Positions 49,945 through 61,603 are shown, numbered from the stretch's first letter. The stretch is 64,000 nucleotides of DNA from Hyperoplus lanceolatus (GCA_026929865.2 CM049408.1:3887501-3951500), one strand, 5' to 3'. Made by a program: numbers and translations. Notes: generated by a model from the sequence alone, not told the origin.

Positions 49945-52900
49945 TTCTTTGTGGTCAGCCATTCCTATGAGGAGGACGACTGGACCTGACCGGACCTCCA
50001 ACTTCTCGCCACTTGACTTGGACTAAATTAAATTAAAAACGGTAAGTTCACAAAACTGAACCTAGATATGTACATTGTGTGTAACTAATAAAGCCTGTAG
50101 CTTTCTAGCCTTTAAGCTGGCTTGCCAACTTCCCTGTTACATCTCTGGCTAACGTTTTTCTAGCTGTTTAATGACTCTTTATGTGGTTTGTAACTTAGTA
50201 TTTTGATTATTTCACGGGAGGAAAGGGCTAGTAAGAGGTGGGCTTGCTGCTGTGGTCGGTTTTCACGGTGTTAATGTAACATTATATTATTTATTTTACC
50301 CACCGGGAGGACATTCATTTCGCCATATAAGGGCTGACAGTTGAGCTAACGGTTAGTGGCTAACGGCTGCTCCAGTGGATCTTAACTGTCAGTCCTTACG
50401 ACGGCAAAGTCACAGCCAACAGCTCCTTCTTGTTCCATTACGTTCATAGACGGTGTAAAACTACTCTCAGACATATTAAAGTTGATTCACCCTTAACAAA
50501 TGCTTAAAAATACTGTGATCGCGATCGCTAGCAAGCTAGCTATTGTTACGTTGCCTCAACGGTTTTCTGTCACTAATGTACTTCAAAATAAAAGTCAGTT
50601 GGTGTACCGTGAACTGACTGGTGACCAGTGTAAATGCTTTTATTGTGAAACTAGGAAATGCTTCGTTTGCATTATTAGCTACGATTAGCAGTACCTTTAC
50701 ACAGCTACAGAGAGTGTTTTCATGTCTCTCTCTCTACCGGAGGATTATCTGCACTTTCACTACTGTAAAGTAAGCAATGCCACCGTACTCTGTTACAAGA
50801 ATACAGGATTTAATTAAATTATTTGGCCAGAGCGATAAGATCTGCTTTGTGCATTTGTCAGTTGTTGTTATGCTCTGAAAGCTAGCATAAACTTCAGTGG
50901 CTCAGACTAGTGACATTTCTATTTATTCCATTTATTAGTGTTATTTATTTTCTAGCATTGAGAGCATGTCAGTATTTGAGTGTCACTCATTTCACTATCT
51001 GTTAGAATAATAATTAAGGTGGACCTCTGCTGATTCTTTTATTTTTTTAAAGCCTACATGACAAAAGTTATTTCCTCATTTTTGTTTTGTTTTCCCTACT
51101 CTACAGAAAATGTACTGAACCTTAACGCCCATTACAACCCTACTAGTGGGACATTGGCCCATTGCAACAATCCATATGTGCACAGTAATGAACTAATACT
51201 GTATTTCTGTTCATTTCTTAAAGATGATGAGTTTGTGGAGGAGAAATTCAGAGAATGGAGCCTAGCTGATTTGGTCCCTGCATCTGAAGGTATGTAAATT
51301 AACAACATGTTTGGGGAAAATATATTATTGCTGATATTTGAATGATATTGTTATTGCAACACTATTTGCTGTTTCATGTGTTTTTAGGATGGAGATGTTG
51401 GTTCATCATCCATCAACACTAATAATGGCACTCAGAATCTATTGACTTTGAATCAAATATTTGTTTGTGTCTTACATTGTTTTGCCTTTTTTTCTTTTAC
51501 GTTGCAGATTTCACAGGATTTCTCCCTGTTACATCCTGAAGCTACTGGGAGACTTACAGAGACCTGGAACCCAAAATAAGTTCCCTGGCAAAGAAGGAGA
51601 AGACAGCTGACTTCAACATTATAGCAGGTATTCATTCACAAATACTAACAGTGGTTATTTTGGTTTTGGAGCTGTTTTGAAAGATATCTGACAGATATTT
51701 TAATCTTACAGAGAAACAAGGTGATGCTGCTCCCAACTACAAGGTCAGAAAGAAAGTGTTCCTCCCCAGCAGCCTGGAGGTTCGAAAGGCCCATAGATAT
51801 CCAGCCTGTGAGTAACACATTCAGTTTTTAGAATCTATTGCAATTTTCAGAACAACTTGGTAGAAAATGGAAAATAATATTCATAATTATTAGGGTTGCA
51901 GCGGTGTGGACATTTTCATACCGAGTAATACATGTGCGACAACACCGGTGTTACCGGTACCACCACCAGACAGTCTCTTACATTTTTTTTTTCTCCAAAA
52001 TAAATGAATATGATTAGGCTTCACCGCAGATTTCAAGAGAAGACACCCGTCGGCTCTGTAGAGCACTTACTTTGATCTTAAACATTAGATCGTGCCATTT
52101 ATTTTTGAACAAAACAAATGCTTAGTGTTGTCATTAACTGTTGTCGTGCACTTTGAGGTGTGTCCGTGTCGCAACGTAATTTTACCGGGGCTTCAGCTCC
52201 AAATGTTTTGAGTGTAGCTACGACCGATATATTTGTGGCGTAATATCCACTGGGGACGTAACATGTCCCCCCCACTTTACAATTTGTTTATTATTTTTTC
52301 ATGGCAAGCTGTCATCGGCTCGAGGGCAGCACACAGACAGCCTGCCTCTGTGTATGCGCTCGGGTGTGTGTTTGTGTGTTACCTCCCATTGCTGAATCTT
52401 CAACAGTTAGCAGACTGCCTCGTTTAGCCTACGTTTTCAGGTTCCCTAGTATAAGGGTTTCATCCAAAATATTGCCAAATAGGGGCGTTTATTTTCGACT
52501 TTGAAGCAAACTCCTCCGCCATGGTCTTGTTGGTAAACTCTCCTCTCTCTACGGGAGACTCTGCTGCTGTGACGCAGCTCTGCGCTCAGATTCATTGTTT
52601 TCTAAGTAGCCTTATTATAACTAAGAATGTATAGCCTCAGACATACTTGTTATTTATTTATCCTAATGAACTGGCACTGTCACGCAAAATTTAACCAATT
52701 GGCTTTCATGTCTAAACAAAAAAAAAAATTAAATAGGAATAAGCCTAGGGCTACTCGGTTTTGCCGGTGGGCAAAGTGATGTAATCGGTGTGAGCCTCAA
52801 CACCGAGTGACACCGGTAACACCGACTAACGCAGCAACCCTAATACGTTTGAATTAGTTTTGATGTCTCACCACTAGAATATGCTACAATTAAACTTGCC

Positions 52901-53700
52901 TGTTTTAACATCTTTGTATAATTTGTGTTATTAATTTATTTTTTCCCTTTTGCTTTAACTTTCAGGTTGGAACTAACGCGGTGGACTACGCTGGCAAACT
53001 GCTGTTGACAGACACATCTGACGTGCATCTAGTGATAATAACAGATCAGCGCCGGAACAACACACTCAGTTTCCTCCACTACATCATATTTGCCCCGTTA
53101 GGTTTTAGCGCACCTGTGTGTGCCTGTGTGTGCCTGAGATAAACCATCGGCGACTGCATATAGACCTATGTGTTTGGTTGATGTTTGCCGCAATCTTAAT
53201 AGTTTATTGAAAGGGAATCTGGTCAGATTGAGTTGAGGCTCCATGTCATTTTCTTTGCCTTCAAACATTTTTTATTAACAAGCAGTTTTTTCCCATAGGA
53301 CTAAAATGACTTCATGCCTTTAGTTAAGTTTTTCTTGGTGAATAGCCACAGACTGTTGTATATGAACATTCAAGAAGGTTGGCTGATCTGTGATACTATG
53401 ACTGTCAGGTCGCCACTGCACTGATAGGCGTTCTTATCTTAAAGCTAAAAAATGGCAACTTGTTTTGCTCATTTTACTATTCAACTGAACTGAAATAAAT
53501 GTTGTCTTTTTTCTTAATTCGCTTCAACAGAATGCACCAGAATGCTTCTATTACATGTTAAAATCACAACATTTTCGCACATGTAACCTTTTTCATGCAT
53601 TATGAGTTTGCAGGTATGAGGTATGATCTAATGCTGTAAAATAATGATGTTGTTTTATGGATTTTCATGCTTGATTTTTTTCTGTAATAAAAAATAATTA
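49945..53700 (+). pseudogene. Gene-like cargo inside the TIR element, exons guessed
   Basis: Candidate parts: a first exon ending AAAACG|GTAAGT (donor at 50041); an exon 51221-51290 encoding 'DDEFVEEKFREWSLADLVP' after CTTAAAG and before GTATGT; an exon after TTGCAG at about 51507 ending ATAGCAG|GTATTC (51627); one after CTTACAG at 51711 with 'VRKKVFLPSSLEVRKAHRY'; and a last exon after TTTCAG at about 52967, open to a stop near 53140 and followed by AATAAA signals near 53685. The frames do not join cleanly: the 51507 exon meets a stop, so it is called a pseudogene. I do not recognise the protein. It could be a captured host gene or the element's own decayed gene. Confidence 0.3.
51891..52842 (+). 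mobile_element. Nested TIR element (tagggttgc ... gcaaccc ta)
   Basis: 'tagggttgc' at 51891 and 'gcaaccc' followed by 'ta' ending 52842 are inverted repeats. The interior begins and ends with 'accggtgttaccggt'-like and 'gacaccggtaacaccg' text, so the subterminal repeats are also inverted. It sits in an apparent intron of the unit above. An exact 8-bp TSD is not visible. Confidence 0.65.
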
Positions 53701-54859
53701 ATGTAATATACTTGCTTCATTATTTAATATTTTTATATTTTATAGTTTAATTTAATGTATTTTGTTTAATGCAGAACTAGATTCAAATTAAATAAGCTAA
53801 ATAAATAAATTATAACCCATATGTTGGGTAGTATTTTTCAACCCACTTATTGGATAGCTTTAACCCAACAACTGGGTCATTTTAACCCATTTTTGAGTTA
53901 AAAAAATAACCCAACATGCTGGGTCAAATCACTAACCCAACCCCGCTGGGTTATATCAACCCAGCGTTGGATCGGACCCTATCGAACCCAGCGCTGGGTT
54001 ACTGGAATAACCCAAGTTGGGTTATTTTCAACCCAGCATTTTTAAGTGTGTACCATTTAAAGGTTCAGTAAGTGGAATGGTCAGTTTAGCTAACTTCCTG
54101 TCAGTTACTGCAGTTAGCAGTCCCCTCCCTCGTCCCAACGTCAATACATGAATGCACTGCGGTCTTCAAGCAGCAAGTTCTCTAGCATCATCTCAGATCC
54201 ATAAGTGTGATAAAATTAAATGTAAAAAAACATGAAAACAGACCTTGGGAAGGATTTTTACCTGCTCCACCATTGTAGGTGCATACACATTCACCCATCT
54301 GTCGCTCTGCACATGCACCGTCAGTGAGACGGGTGCCGGCTTGTAAGCGTCTTCTGATTGGTTTATTTGCCGATTACATGCAGAGCAGGTGACTGAAAGA
54401 TCGGCTTTATGAAACGTGCACACTATATAAGTGTTCACTGTATGAATAAAGAGCGATTTAACACTTATATTAACATAAATAAATCGCTTACTTCACTTTC
54501 GGTAAATACATTTCTTCAGTTGTTTTTTGATTAAATATTCACTCATTAATAAAGTCTGTATCCATACGCTAAAATGACTTCAGGATGATTGATTCACAAA
54601 TTTGTTAATGAGTGAAACTATATATTCATTTATTGTTCATACTGTAGACAAAATAGATTTTGTGTAACTAAAGAGAGAAGATAAAACAAGACATAAAGAG
54701 GTCAATTATAGAGGTACAAAAGTAGTAGACAATATAGTTAAAAGTGAATGCATGAATTTAAATTAAATCTTAATGTGTTTATTGTTAATATAAAATAGAT
54801 TGTTATTGTGTGATGTATTTTGATGCATTTGGCAACATTGCTTTCGGAACTCACATATA

Positions 54860-55247
54860 CAGTCCCCTCCATAAGTATCGGAACAGTGAGGCCAATTCCT
54901 TTATCTTTGCTGTAGACTGTAAACATTTGGGTTTGACATCTGGACCTGATACACAACTGAGAAGATATAATTTTTTGAAAAGGAACACAACATTTTTAGG
55001 CGAGCATAAGTATTGGAACAGATAGACTTTAAATAAATTAAAGTGAATAAACCGTAATATTTTGTCGCAAATACTTTGCTTGCAATAACTGCATAAAGCC
55101 TGTGACCCATTGACATCACAAAACGTTTGCATTCTTCTTTTGTGATGCTTTTCCAGGCTTTCACCGCAGCCTCATTCAGTTGCTGTTTGTTTTGGGGGGT
55201 TACTCCCTTCGGTCTCCTCTTTAGCAGGTAAAATGCATGCTCTATAG
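54860..55247 (-). mobile_element. Tc1/mariner fragment, 3' part, minus strand
   Basis: The outer end 'cagtcccctccataagtat' after a TA (54858-54859) is a Tc1-type terminus. The minus strand then encodes a decayed transposase C-terminus recognisable from 'IEHAFYLLKRRPKGVTPQNK' and 'AAVKAWKSITKEECKRFVMS'. It breaks abruptly at 55247, where the hAT element starts. Confidence 0.75.
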
Positions 55248-56337
55248 CAGTGCTTCTCAAATGGTGGGGCGCGACCCCCCAGGGTCTCAGGGGGGAGCGC
55301 GAGCGGCAGGGGGGACTTAGTGTTTTTTTTTTTTTTTTTTTATATATATTTTTTTTTTCTTAAATAAACATTATACCAAGGGTCCAGAATTTAGATCTTA
55401 CAAAGAAAGGGAGTATCCAATCATTGGACAGAAGGCTGTCAACATCTTACTACCCTTTGCCACATCCTATCTGTGTGAGATGGGCTTTTCCACTGTTGCT
55501 GCACTCAAGACAAAGTACAGGTCCCAGGGTCCCAGGTGAAAACCCACCGAACGCCCCGGCCCAGCTTAACATTGAGCAAGAGTTAAGAGTAGCAGTATCA
55601 AGTTTGAAGCCCAGATTTGGAATGATGTGCACTGCAAAGAGGGCTCACTGCAGCCACTAGAATACAGAGGAAATTGTATTTTTGTGTATTATAAGCAGAA
55701 TGTGTTCATATAAAACAGACAAATAGGGAAATAAGTTCAAAATAATTGTGAAGGTGAATTTAGTTATATTAAAAAAGCTCAAACTGATGTAGCTGCCAGT
55801 TTCAAATAGTTCAGGGTTCAAGGCTTTTTTAATGTCTTGTGTTATGTTCAGGGAAAGTATGCAAATTGTACATTAAATATTGTTGCAAATGTTGCACACA
55901 AAGAGTAATGTTTATTTTTAAGTCATATATATTTTTGAAAGGGAATAAGCTGATGAAGCTGACTGACAAGTGACCAATGTTTACTGTTTAAAAATGTTAT
56001 TAATTAAATGAAAACCCCAGTGAAACATTTGCTCTTGTTTCTGTGTTTTGAGATTCACACAGACTGAACGGTCTTGTTTAAATGTTACAAATTGAGTTAA
56101 TAAACTTGGAAATTGTTTTAAGATGTTGCAGATGTCAGCAAATTTTATTAATCTATTTTAATAATAAGGTGATTGTATGCAGAATGCTGGTGCTAGCAAC
56201 TCAAACTCATAAATAACTCTTATACAGATAAATAAATAAATATTAGCAGGTTCTCAATAGTATTTCAATTTAGGGGGGTCGCGAAAAAATTTCAGTCTCC
56301 TAGGGGGGGCATGACAGAAAATAATTGAGAAGCACTG
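55248..56337 (+). mobile_element. hAT element with TIR 'cagtgcttctcaa'
   Basis: Perfect 13-bp inverted ends at 55248-55260 and 56325-56337, with subterminal 'ggtggggcgcgacccccc' and 'ggggtcgcgaaaaaattt'. 1090 bp. The interior keeps a hAT C-terminal dimerisation remnant (separate entry). The flanking 8 bp (ctctatag against ggctaagt) do not match. A second copy begins at 63955. Confidence 0.8.
55402..55660 (+). pseudogene. hAT transposase C-terminal remnant, frameshifted
   Basis: The frame from 55402 reads 'NILLPFATSYLCEMGFSTVA' then 'ALKTKYRSQ', the hATC dimerisation motif region of ZBED/SCAND3-like transposases, and stops at 55537-55539. A second frame continues with 'LNIEQELRVAVSSLKPRF' to a stop at 55660. 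The motif is therefore broken by a frameshift between about 55520 and 55560. The catalytic part is absent. Non-functional. Confidence 0.75.
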
Positions 56338-56565
56338 GGCTAAGTCAATCTCCAGACTTAAACCCTATAGAGCATGCATTTAACCTGCTAAAGAGGAGAC
56401 TTAAGAGAGTAATCCCCTAACACAAACAGCAACTGAATGAGGCTGCAGTGAAAGCCTGGAAAAGCATCACAAAAGAAGAATGCAAAAAGTTTGGTGATGT
56501 CAATGGGTCACAGGCTTGATGCGGTTATTGCAAGCAAAAGATTTACGACAAAATAGTACGTTTTA
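56338..56565 (+). mobile_element. Tc1/mariner fragment, same family, plus strand
   Basis: Plus-strand text 'ctatagagcatgcatttaac' and 'aaagcctggaaaagcatcac' is the inverted counterpart of 55247-55080. It starts at the right hAT terminus and fades near 56565, where the left copy continues to its TIR. About 220 bp of inverted homology flanks the hAT. Confidence 0.72.
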
Positions 56566-56764
56566 TTGGCTTGTGCTTCCACTACAGACAGCACTGAATG
56601 GCACTGGCCCTTATAAACAGTCCATGTTCTGCCCCCGCAACTACAAAACTATGGTGACATCTCAGCGGAACATACTTTAGGAACCAATGAATTCAATGAT
56701 GAGGACAAACAAGAAACATTGAACAAAGAGCAGTGTGCTGACATTTTTCTCTCACCCTTGGAGG

Positions 56765-58100
56765 GTAGAGTAGGGGAACAATGGGGTAATTTGTCACACG
56801 GGTTGGTTGTCACAATCGTTATATCTCGGAACCAGAAGGCGCTGTCTGTGAAATTTTGGTATGTAAATATTGGGATCAGAGGTCACCTACATGGTCTTCC
56901 TTGGAGTTAGACTGCTGAATTTGAGGTGAGACGACTGTTTGTGTTTTTCATGTCAAATTGAAAATATTTAGCTCCTCAGTATTTTTCTTCTAGGCTTTTA
57001 CACAATGGGTTTATAACAAAACACTTGTTACCCATACAAAGTGTGAAGGGTTAACTATAGTTTAGATTGTGGTTAGCAAGCTAATTAGTTGTCAGATGGT
57101 TGTTGGCCTTGATGCTAGCAAGAAATTCAAGTTGGGGTTGGTCGTCACATTTTTTGGGGGGTTGGTTGTCACGTTATCTCAAGGCTGCAGCCAGAAAAGG
57201 AACCCAATAACGAAATAAATTGTCAAGCTGTATCCTCACTGACACCCCAGAGAAGGAAAGAATAGAGCAGGAAAAGGCAGCTAGCATGCAAAAGAAAAAA
57301 GGGCAACAAAATCAAAACAGCCCAGTGCATCCCAAATTAGACCAGCTGCCAAGGCTACAGTAAGTTCATCCATCCATCCATCTTCTACCGCTTGTCCCGT
57401 TAGGGGTCGCGGGGGGCTGGGGGCCAATCCCAGCTGCATTGGGCGAGGGCAGGGTACACCCTGGACAGTTCGCCAGTCCATCGCAGGGCCACATATAGGG
57501 ACAGACAACCATTCACACTCACATTCACACCTATGGTCAATTTTTATAGAATCCAATCAACCTATCCCCATTCCATGTTTTTGGAGGTGGGAGGAAGCCG
57601 GAGTACCCGGAGAGAACCCACGCGTACACGGGGAGAACATGCAAACTCCACACAGAAAGGCCCCGGGCAACCCGGGATTTGAACCCAGAACCTTCTTGCT
57701 GTGAGGCGACTGTGCTAACCACTGCACCACCGTGCCACTACAGTAAGTTATGTAGGCCTATTTGTCAACTTGACAATGCAATTACAGTTTCAAATGTAGT
57801 TCTACTTTCTTGCCTTCTTTTTAAGATAATTCCCATTAAGATAACATTGTGAAAAACAACCCCATAGTGTTTGACAACCGACCCCATGATGGGGTTGGTT
57901 GTCACAATGTGTAAGGGTGTCTTTGATGATTAATTTCTTCTTTATTACAATAAGATAGAAAAAGTGAGGGGTACACATTTCAAGCCAACACCTTAAGCTT
58001 CAATTTAATGTAGGAATGACTATTGAAAGATGTTTAGGTGATAAGCAATTCTCACTAGAGTAAAAAGTGTGCCTACTTACCCCGTTCTCCCCTATACACA
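56765..58100 (+). mobile_element. Possible pogo/Tigger-like DNA transposon relic
   Basis: Left 'gtaggggaacaatggggtaa' and right 'ttaccccgttctcccctata' are imperfect inverted repeats. Internal 'ggttggttgtcaca' is repeated. A plus-strand frame around 57238-57361 reads 'TPEKERIEQEKAASMQKKKG', a charged tail that I associate loosely with pogo-type transposases. It is interrupted by a SINE at 57367-57737. Confidence 0.4.
57367..57737 (-). mobile_element. tRNA-derived SINE, full length, 12-bp TSD
   Basis: On the minus strand: a tRNA-like head with box A-like TGGTGCAGTGG (57729-57719) and box B-like GGTTCAAATCC (57685-57675), a body with 'tgtgtggagtttgcatgttc', and a GGAT(GGAT)n tail. Flanked by identical 12-bp direct repeats (ctacagtaagtt) at 57355-57366 and 57738-57749. 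The TSD shows it landed as a unit in the pogo-like relic. Confidence 0.88.
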
Positions 58101-58494
58101 GCGGTTTATCTATATGAATTGTAATGTGCTCATTCAGAAGTTAAGATTTTTTTTAAACAAGTCGGACATAATAAAGGAAAATTCACAAACAATAAAAAGC
58201 CTAAATCAAAAGAAACTGTCCAACAATTGCTATACATGTTTGCAAAAGGGATGAGAAGAAGAAAAAAAACTTTACACAGAAATTATGATTCTGTCGACCA
58301 ATCAACAGAATGGACTGCAGTGTGTTGCTCCACCCTTTTGGGACCCTTTGGGAAGGCTTGGTACCCCAACGACACGGTGACAAAAAAGGCGCTGAACGAT
58401 TCACTTATTTTGGTAGCCATCCAACACCACTTTTGACAGTGGAAACGCAAATAAATGTGTGCCGAACCAAACTGAACCACACCACACTGCTCAA

Positions 58495-59198
58495 TAGGGG
58501 TGGGAATCTCTTGGCACCTCACGGTTCGATTCGATTCCGATTCTCAATGCATCTCGATGCAATTTTTTTTTTACGTACATAACTATGTGTGATTTTCAAA
58601 AATATATTTATATACACATCTGAGTTTGCTACTCAGAGTTTGCTAATCACTTCCTACTTTTGTGTTGATCATTAAACACAATCAACAGATGAATTACCTT
58701 CTCTATTATTGTTTTAGAGAAAAAGCTTTTCTTGTCACAAATATGACTTTCTATGACCAGTGCAATAATCAATGCAGCTTGCATTTCAACACAATATGGA
58801 AGTATGTAAAAACTAAACCGATTCAGTTTAATTTTCTTTGTACTCTTGTGAATCATGTTTCTATAGGATTTCTATTCTATTATTTTCTATGTCATTTCAA
58901 CACATTGTGCAAAAAGTATGGCTTGGAATTCAGCTCTCATACAAAAACTTAAACAGACACAAAGCCATTGCAAGTCATATGGGTTTGCTGCTCTTTGACC
59001 TTTTGTCACCACTTTTAACAACTCACACTTGTGTGGTGTGCATGCGCAGTGGCGCAGGAGATACTAATATTAAATACTAGTAAAAAAAATAAAAAATAAA
59101 AAAATTATTAATCGATTATTAACTTTTATGAATCGATTCGGAATCGTTCGAGAGAGAATGGCGATTAATCGGAAAATCGATTATTTTTCCCACCCCTA
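58495..59198 (+). mobile_element. hAT-type MITE, 8-bp TSD 'ctgctcaa'
   Basis: The left end 'taggggtgggaa' (58495) and right end 'cccacccct' plus 'a' (59198) are inverted. Identical 8-bp direct repeats lie at 58487-58494 and 59199-59206. The interior is AT-rich with 'cgattcggaatcg'-like subterminal text. No transposase. Confidence 0.88.
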
Positions 59199-59360
59199 CT
59201 GCTCAAGGCTAGTATGAGTAAAACAGCAATTCAGCTGTGCTAGCTTTCAATGTACCATGTGTCCATGGTCTAGTTTACGTTAACAGGGTGTTGGAAAATA
59301 CATTAACTCAAGCTTCAACTGCATATCAAACAAAAATATTTGAATATGTACAGTACAAAG

Positions 59361-59398
59361 CCCATAGATGGATAGATAGATAGATAGACAGACAGATG

Positions 59399-59484
<86 letters not shown>

Positions 59485-59485
59485 T
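59361..59485 (+). repeat. (GATA)n/(GACA)n microsatellite
   Basis: GATA units then about 25 GACA units. On the sense strand it is (TCTG)n ending 37 nt past the exon 2 donor. Confidence 0.95.
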
Positions 59486-59522
59486 CTTCATTGATAGGTA
59501 GTGATATGTGAAGCAGAAATAC

Positions 59523-59623
59523 CTGGAGCTGTTGCAGGATGCTTTCTCTGGGTTGGACCTGGTGTCTGCTGCAGCTCTGCTCATAGGCCACCATTACCTC
59601 TGTCAAGGTGAGACAGCTGTCAC
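59523..59623 (-). CDS. ppp1r37: Exon 2: helical linker before the LRR domain
   Basis: Encodes residues 56-88. The text 'LTLTEVMVAYEQSC' corresponds to the family's 'VTVDEVIGAYKQAC', and the exon ends with SILQQLQ against 'KLLRQLQ'. I chose the acceptor at 59625-59624 (TTCTGTTTTAAG|GT) because it keeps the LTLTEV segment and has a good pyrimidine tract. A second in-phase AG at 59601-59600 would shorten the exon by eight codons. The exon enters with two bases completing codon 55 and ends in phase 0. The donor is CTCCAG|GTATTT. A (TCTG)n tract starts 37 nt into the downstream intron. Confidence 0.82.
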
Positions 59624-60399
59624 CTTAAAACAGAAGAATACTGCTTTAAAAACTGCTTCAATGTCTTTGCATCCCAGTGAGCCACAAACAACCATTTGCA
59701 AGTGCTTCAGGGGCTCAGAAATGCCATACGGTAAACGGTGCTGTGCTCTGAGTGTGTTGTGTGTGTGTATGTGTGCGTGTGCGTGTGTGTGTGTGTGAAG
59801 ATGGAAAGTCAGTGAGAATTGTGAGAAGGACATGAATGTCTGTCTTGAACAATAAATCAACCAATCAGGCATCTCGATTTATCAACCCGCAGCCTTATGG
59901 GATGGGACAATCCAGATGTGAAAGACTACAGAGGGCTTTTTTTTACGACCAAAAACATTTGGAACCTTGTGTATACCCTTCAAAAAAACATTTTCGGGGG
60001 CGATAAGACAAAGATAAATAAAAAACCTGGACATTCTTCTAAAGTTCTGTTTTTTTTTAGCTGTCTCAAGGTCAGAAGAACCGGTGATTGGACTAAAGCG
60101 ATTAAATGAACAGGAGAGATTGTGCTATGTTCTCTGTTGTGTTTTTTGGGGGGAGGATATATTTTACTTTCCGTTGTAATTTGCCTCAATAGTGTAAAGT
60201 ATGAAAATAAACCCAACACCTCTGAAGATCACTCATTAACACATTGTACATTGTTTTTCGGTAAGCTAAAAAAAAATGCAAAAGTGACAGTTTGTGTACT
60301 AGGTGGAACTGTGTTGCTTGGCAATCTCAAGGTGATGTCACTCCATCTCCATACTTACAGCATTGTGTCTTTTGCATAAAGCATATTATAATTCTTTGT

Positions 60400-60890
60400 A
60401 TACATGTTTGAGGTCACATATTATGATAATTTTCAGGTTCACAATCATTGTTTGTGTTTCTACTAGAAACAGTTTTCAAGGTTTAGTGTCCAAAAACTCT
60501 TTATATTTCTACAGTGCCATTGCTGAATCTCCTCTTTTCAGCCTCTGTCTGAAACACTCATTTTAGGGCCAGTCTCTTTAAGCCCCACCTTCCAAAAAGC
60601 CCAGTCTGCTCTGATTGACCCTGAATGTAACAGGTGTATCTGGGGGTGTGGCTTATCACAGGTGGAGTATATTGCTAAGTTAGGTTGGTAATGAGGGGAT
60701 GTTGCTTCTCCCCTTATGACATCATAAGAGGAGAGAAATCTGGCTGTGGTTTTCAGAAAGGTGGAGAAAAAAATAGAAGGTTATTTCTCCGTAATACATT
60801 GGGAGTCTCTAGTCACACCAGGGACCCATATTAATGTTGGAAAAAACATGAAAAAGTGCATTTTGAATGAAAGGTGCCCTTTAAAGTAAT
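60400..60890 (+). mobile_element. MITE-like repeat related to 9735-10620
   Basis: 'tttgaggtcacatattatga' at the left, 'tttcagaaaggtggaga', 'gggagtctctagtcacacca' and 'ggtgccctttaaag' at the right. The middle and right parts parallel 10500-10620. No coding capacity. Confidence 0.6.
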
Positions 60891-61603
60891 GAGATAGGCC
60901 TACAGTGGGTTCATTATTATCTTTGTGGATTTTTAGCTTTAGACAGAGCCAAGCTAGCTGCCCCGTATACTTCGTAACGATCTGTTCAGCTGTTGTTAAT
61001 ATAGCTTATTTAGCTTATTTAAGCCTTGGACCATCCAAATTCAGACTGATCATCAAAGAAATATTTCAACATCGCAAAACGTATTGTTGAGGAACATTTG
61101 CATTTATGCGGAATTACATTTCCAAACTAATATTAGTTTTTTAATTGACACGATCAGTCTAAAAATAACTTTAGATGAGTAGCAGTAACATGAGAATCTG
61201 GCAAAGAGTGAACATGGTCTTTAAAAGTATGCTCTATTTAAAAGACTTAGAAAGATCTGTCATGTTTTGTCATATCGATGTGTAACGGAAAAAAACTCTT
61301 TTTAAAGTAGCTACGAGGAAATTGTATTTCTTTTATTCTAGCAGCCCCTTTGGACACAAGTGTTATATTTTTACTATGCCGGCTGTTTTACATGGGCGAG
61401 CATACCCATAACAAAGAGACATTAAGAAAAACTACGTAAAAATTGCATTCTTTGCACTGATGATCTGGTGTGTTGTTACATATAATTTATGAATATTCAA
61501 ACGTTCCTCTTGGCTACTTTAAACAATAGCAACAATAATACAGATGGAAAAAGGTCACAATATTAAATGCGACTTATGTTCGACTTTAACAATAGTGGCT
61601 TAC
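60891..61603. other. Non-coding interval in intron 1
   Basis: AT-rich, no recognised repeat or exon. Confidence 0.45.

Larger units (their letters stand above)
49721..54050 (+). mobile_element. 4.3-kb TIR element (aaaaatgctgggtt ends), TA TSD
   Basis: The left end 'cacagctaaaaatgctgggt' and right end 'acccagcatttttaagtgtg' are imperfect inverted repeats. Both arms are built of reiterated TGGGTT/AACCCA words, about 200-250 bp each. TA lies on both sides (49719-49720 and 54051-54052). The interior is not transposase-like but looks like a plus-strand spliced unit (separate entry) and contains a nested element at 51891-52842. Superfamily unassigned: TA TSDs suggest Tc1/mariner-type mobilisation, but a TA pair is weak evidence. 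Confidence 0.65.

Noticed and set aside
57655..57737. tRNA-like sequence with box A and box B motifs
   Set aside because: It is the head of a tRNA-derived SINE with a 12-bp TSD, not a functional tRNA gene.
59508..59606. Extension of exon 2 into the Cys/Leu/Ser-rich (TCTG)n translation
   Set aside because: A clear donor at CTCCAG|GTATTT ends the exon before the repeat, and phase 0 fits exon 3.
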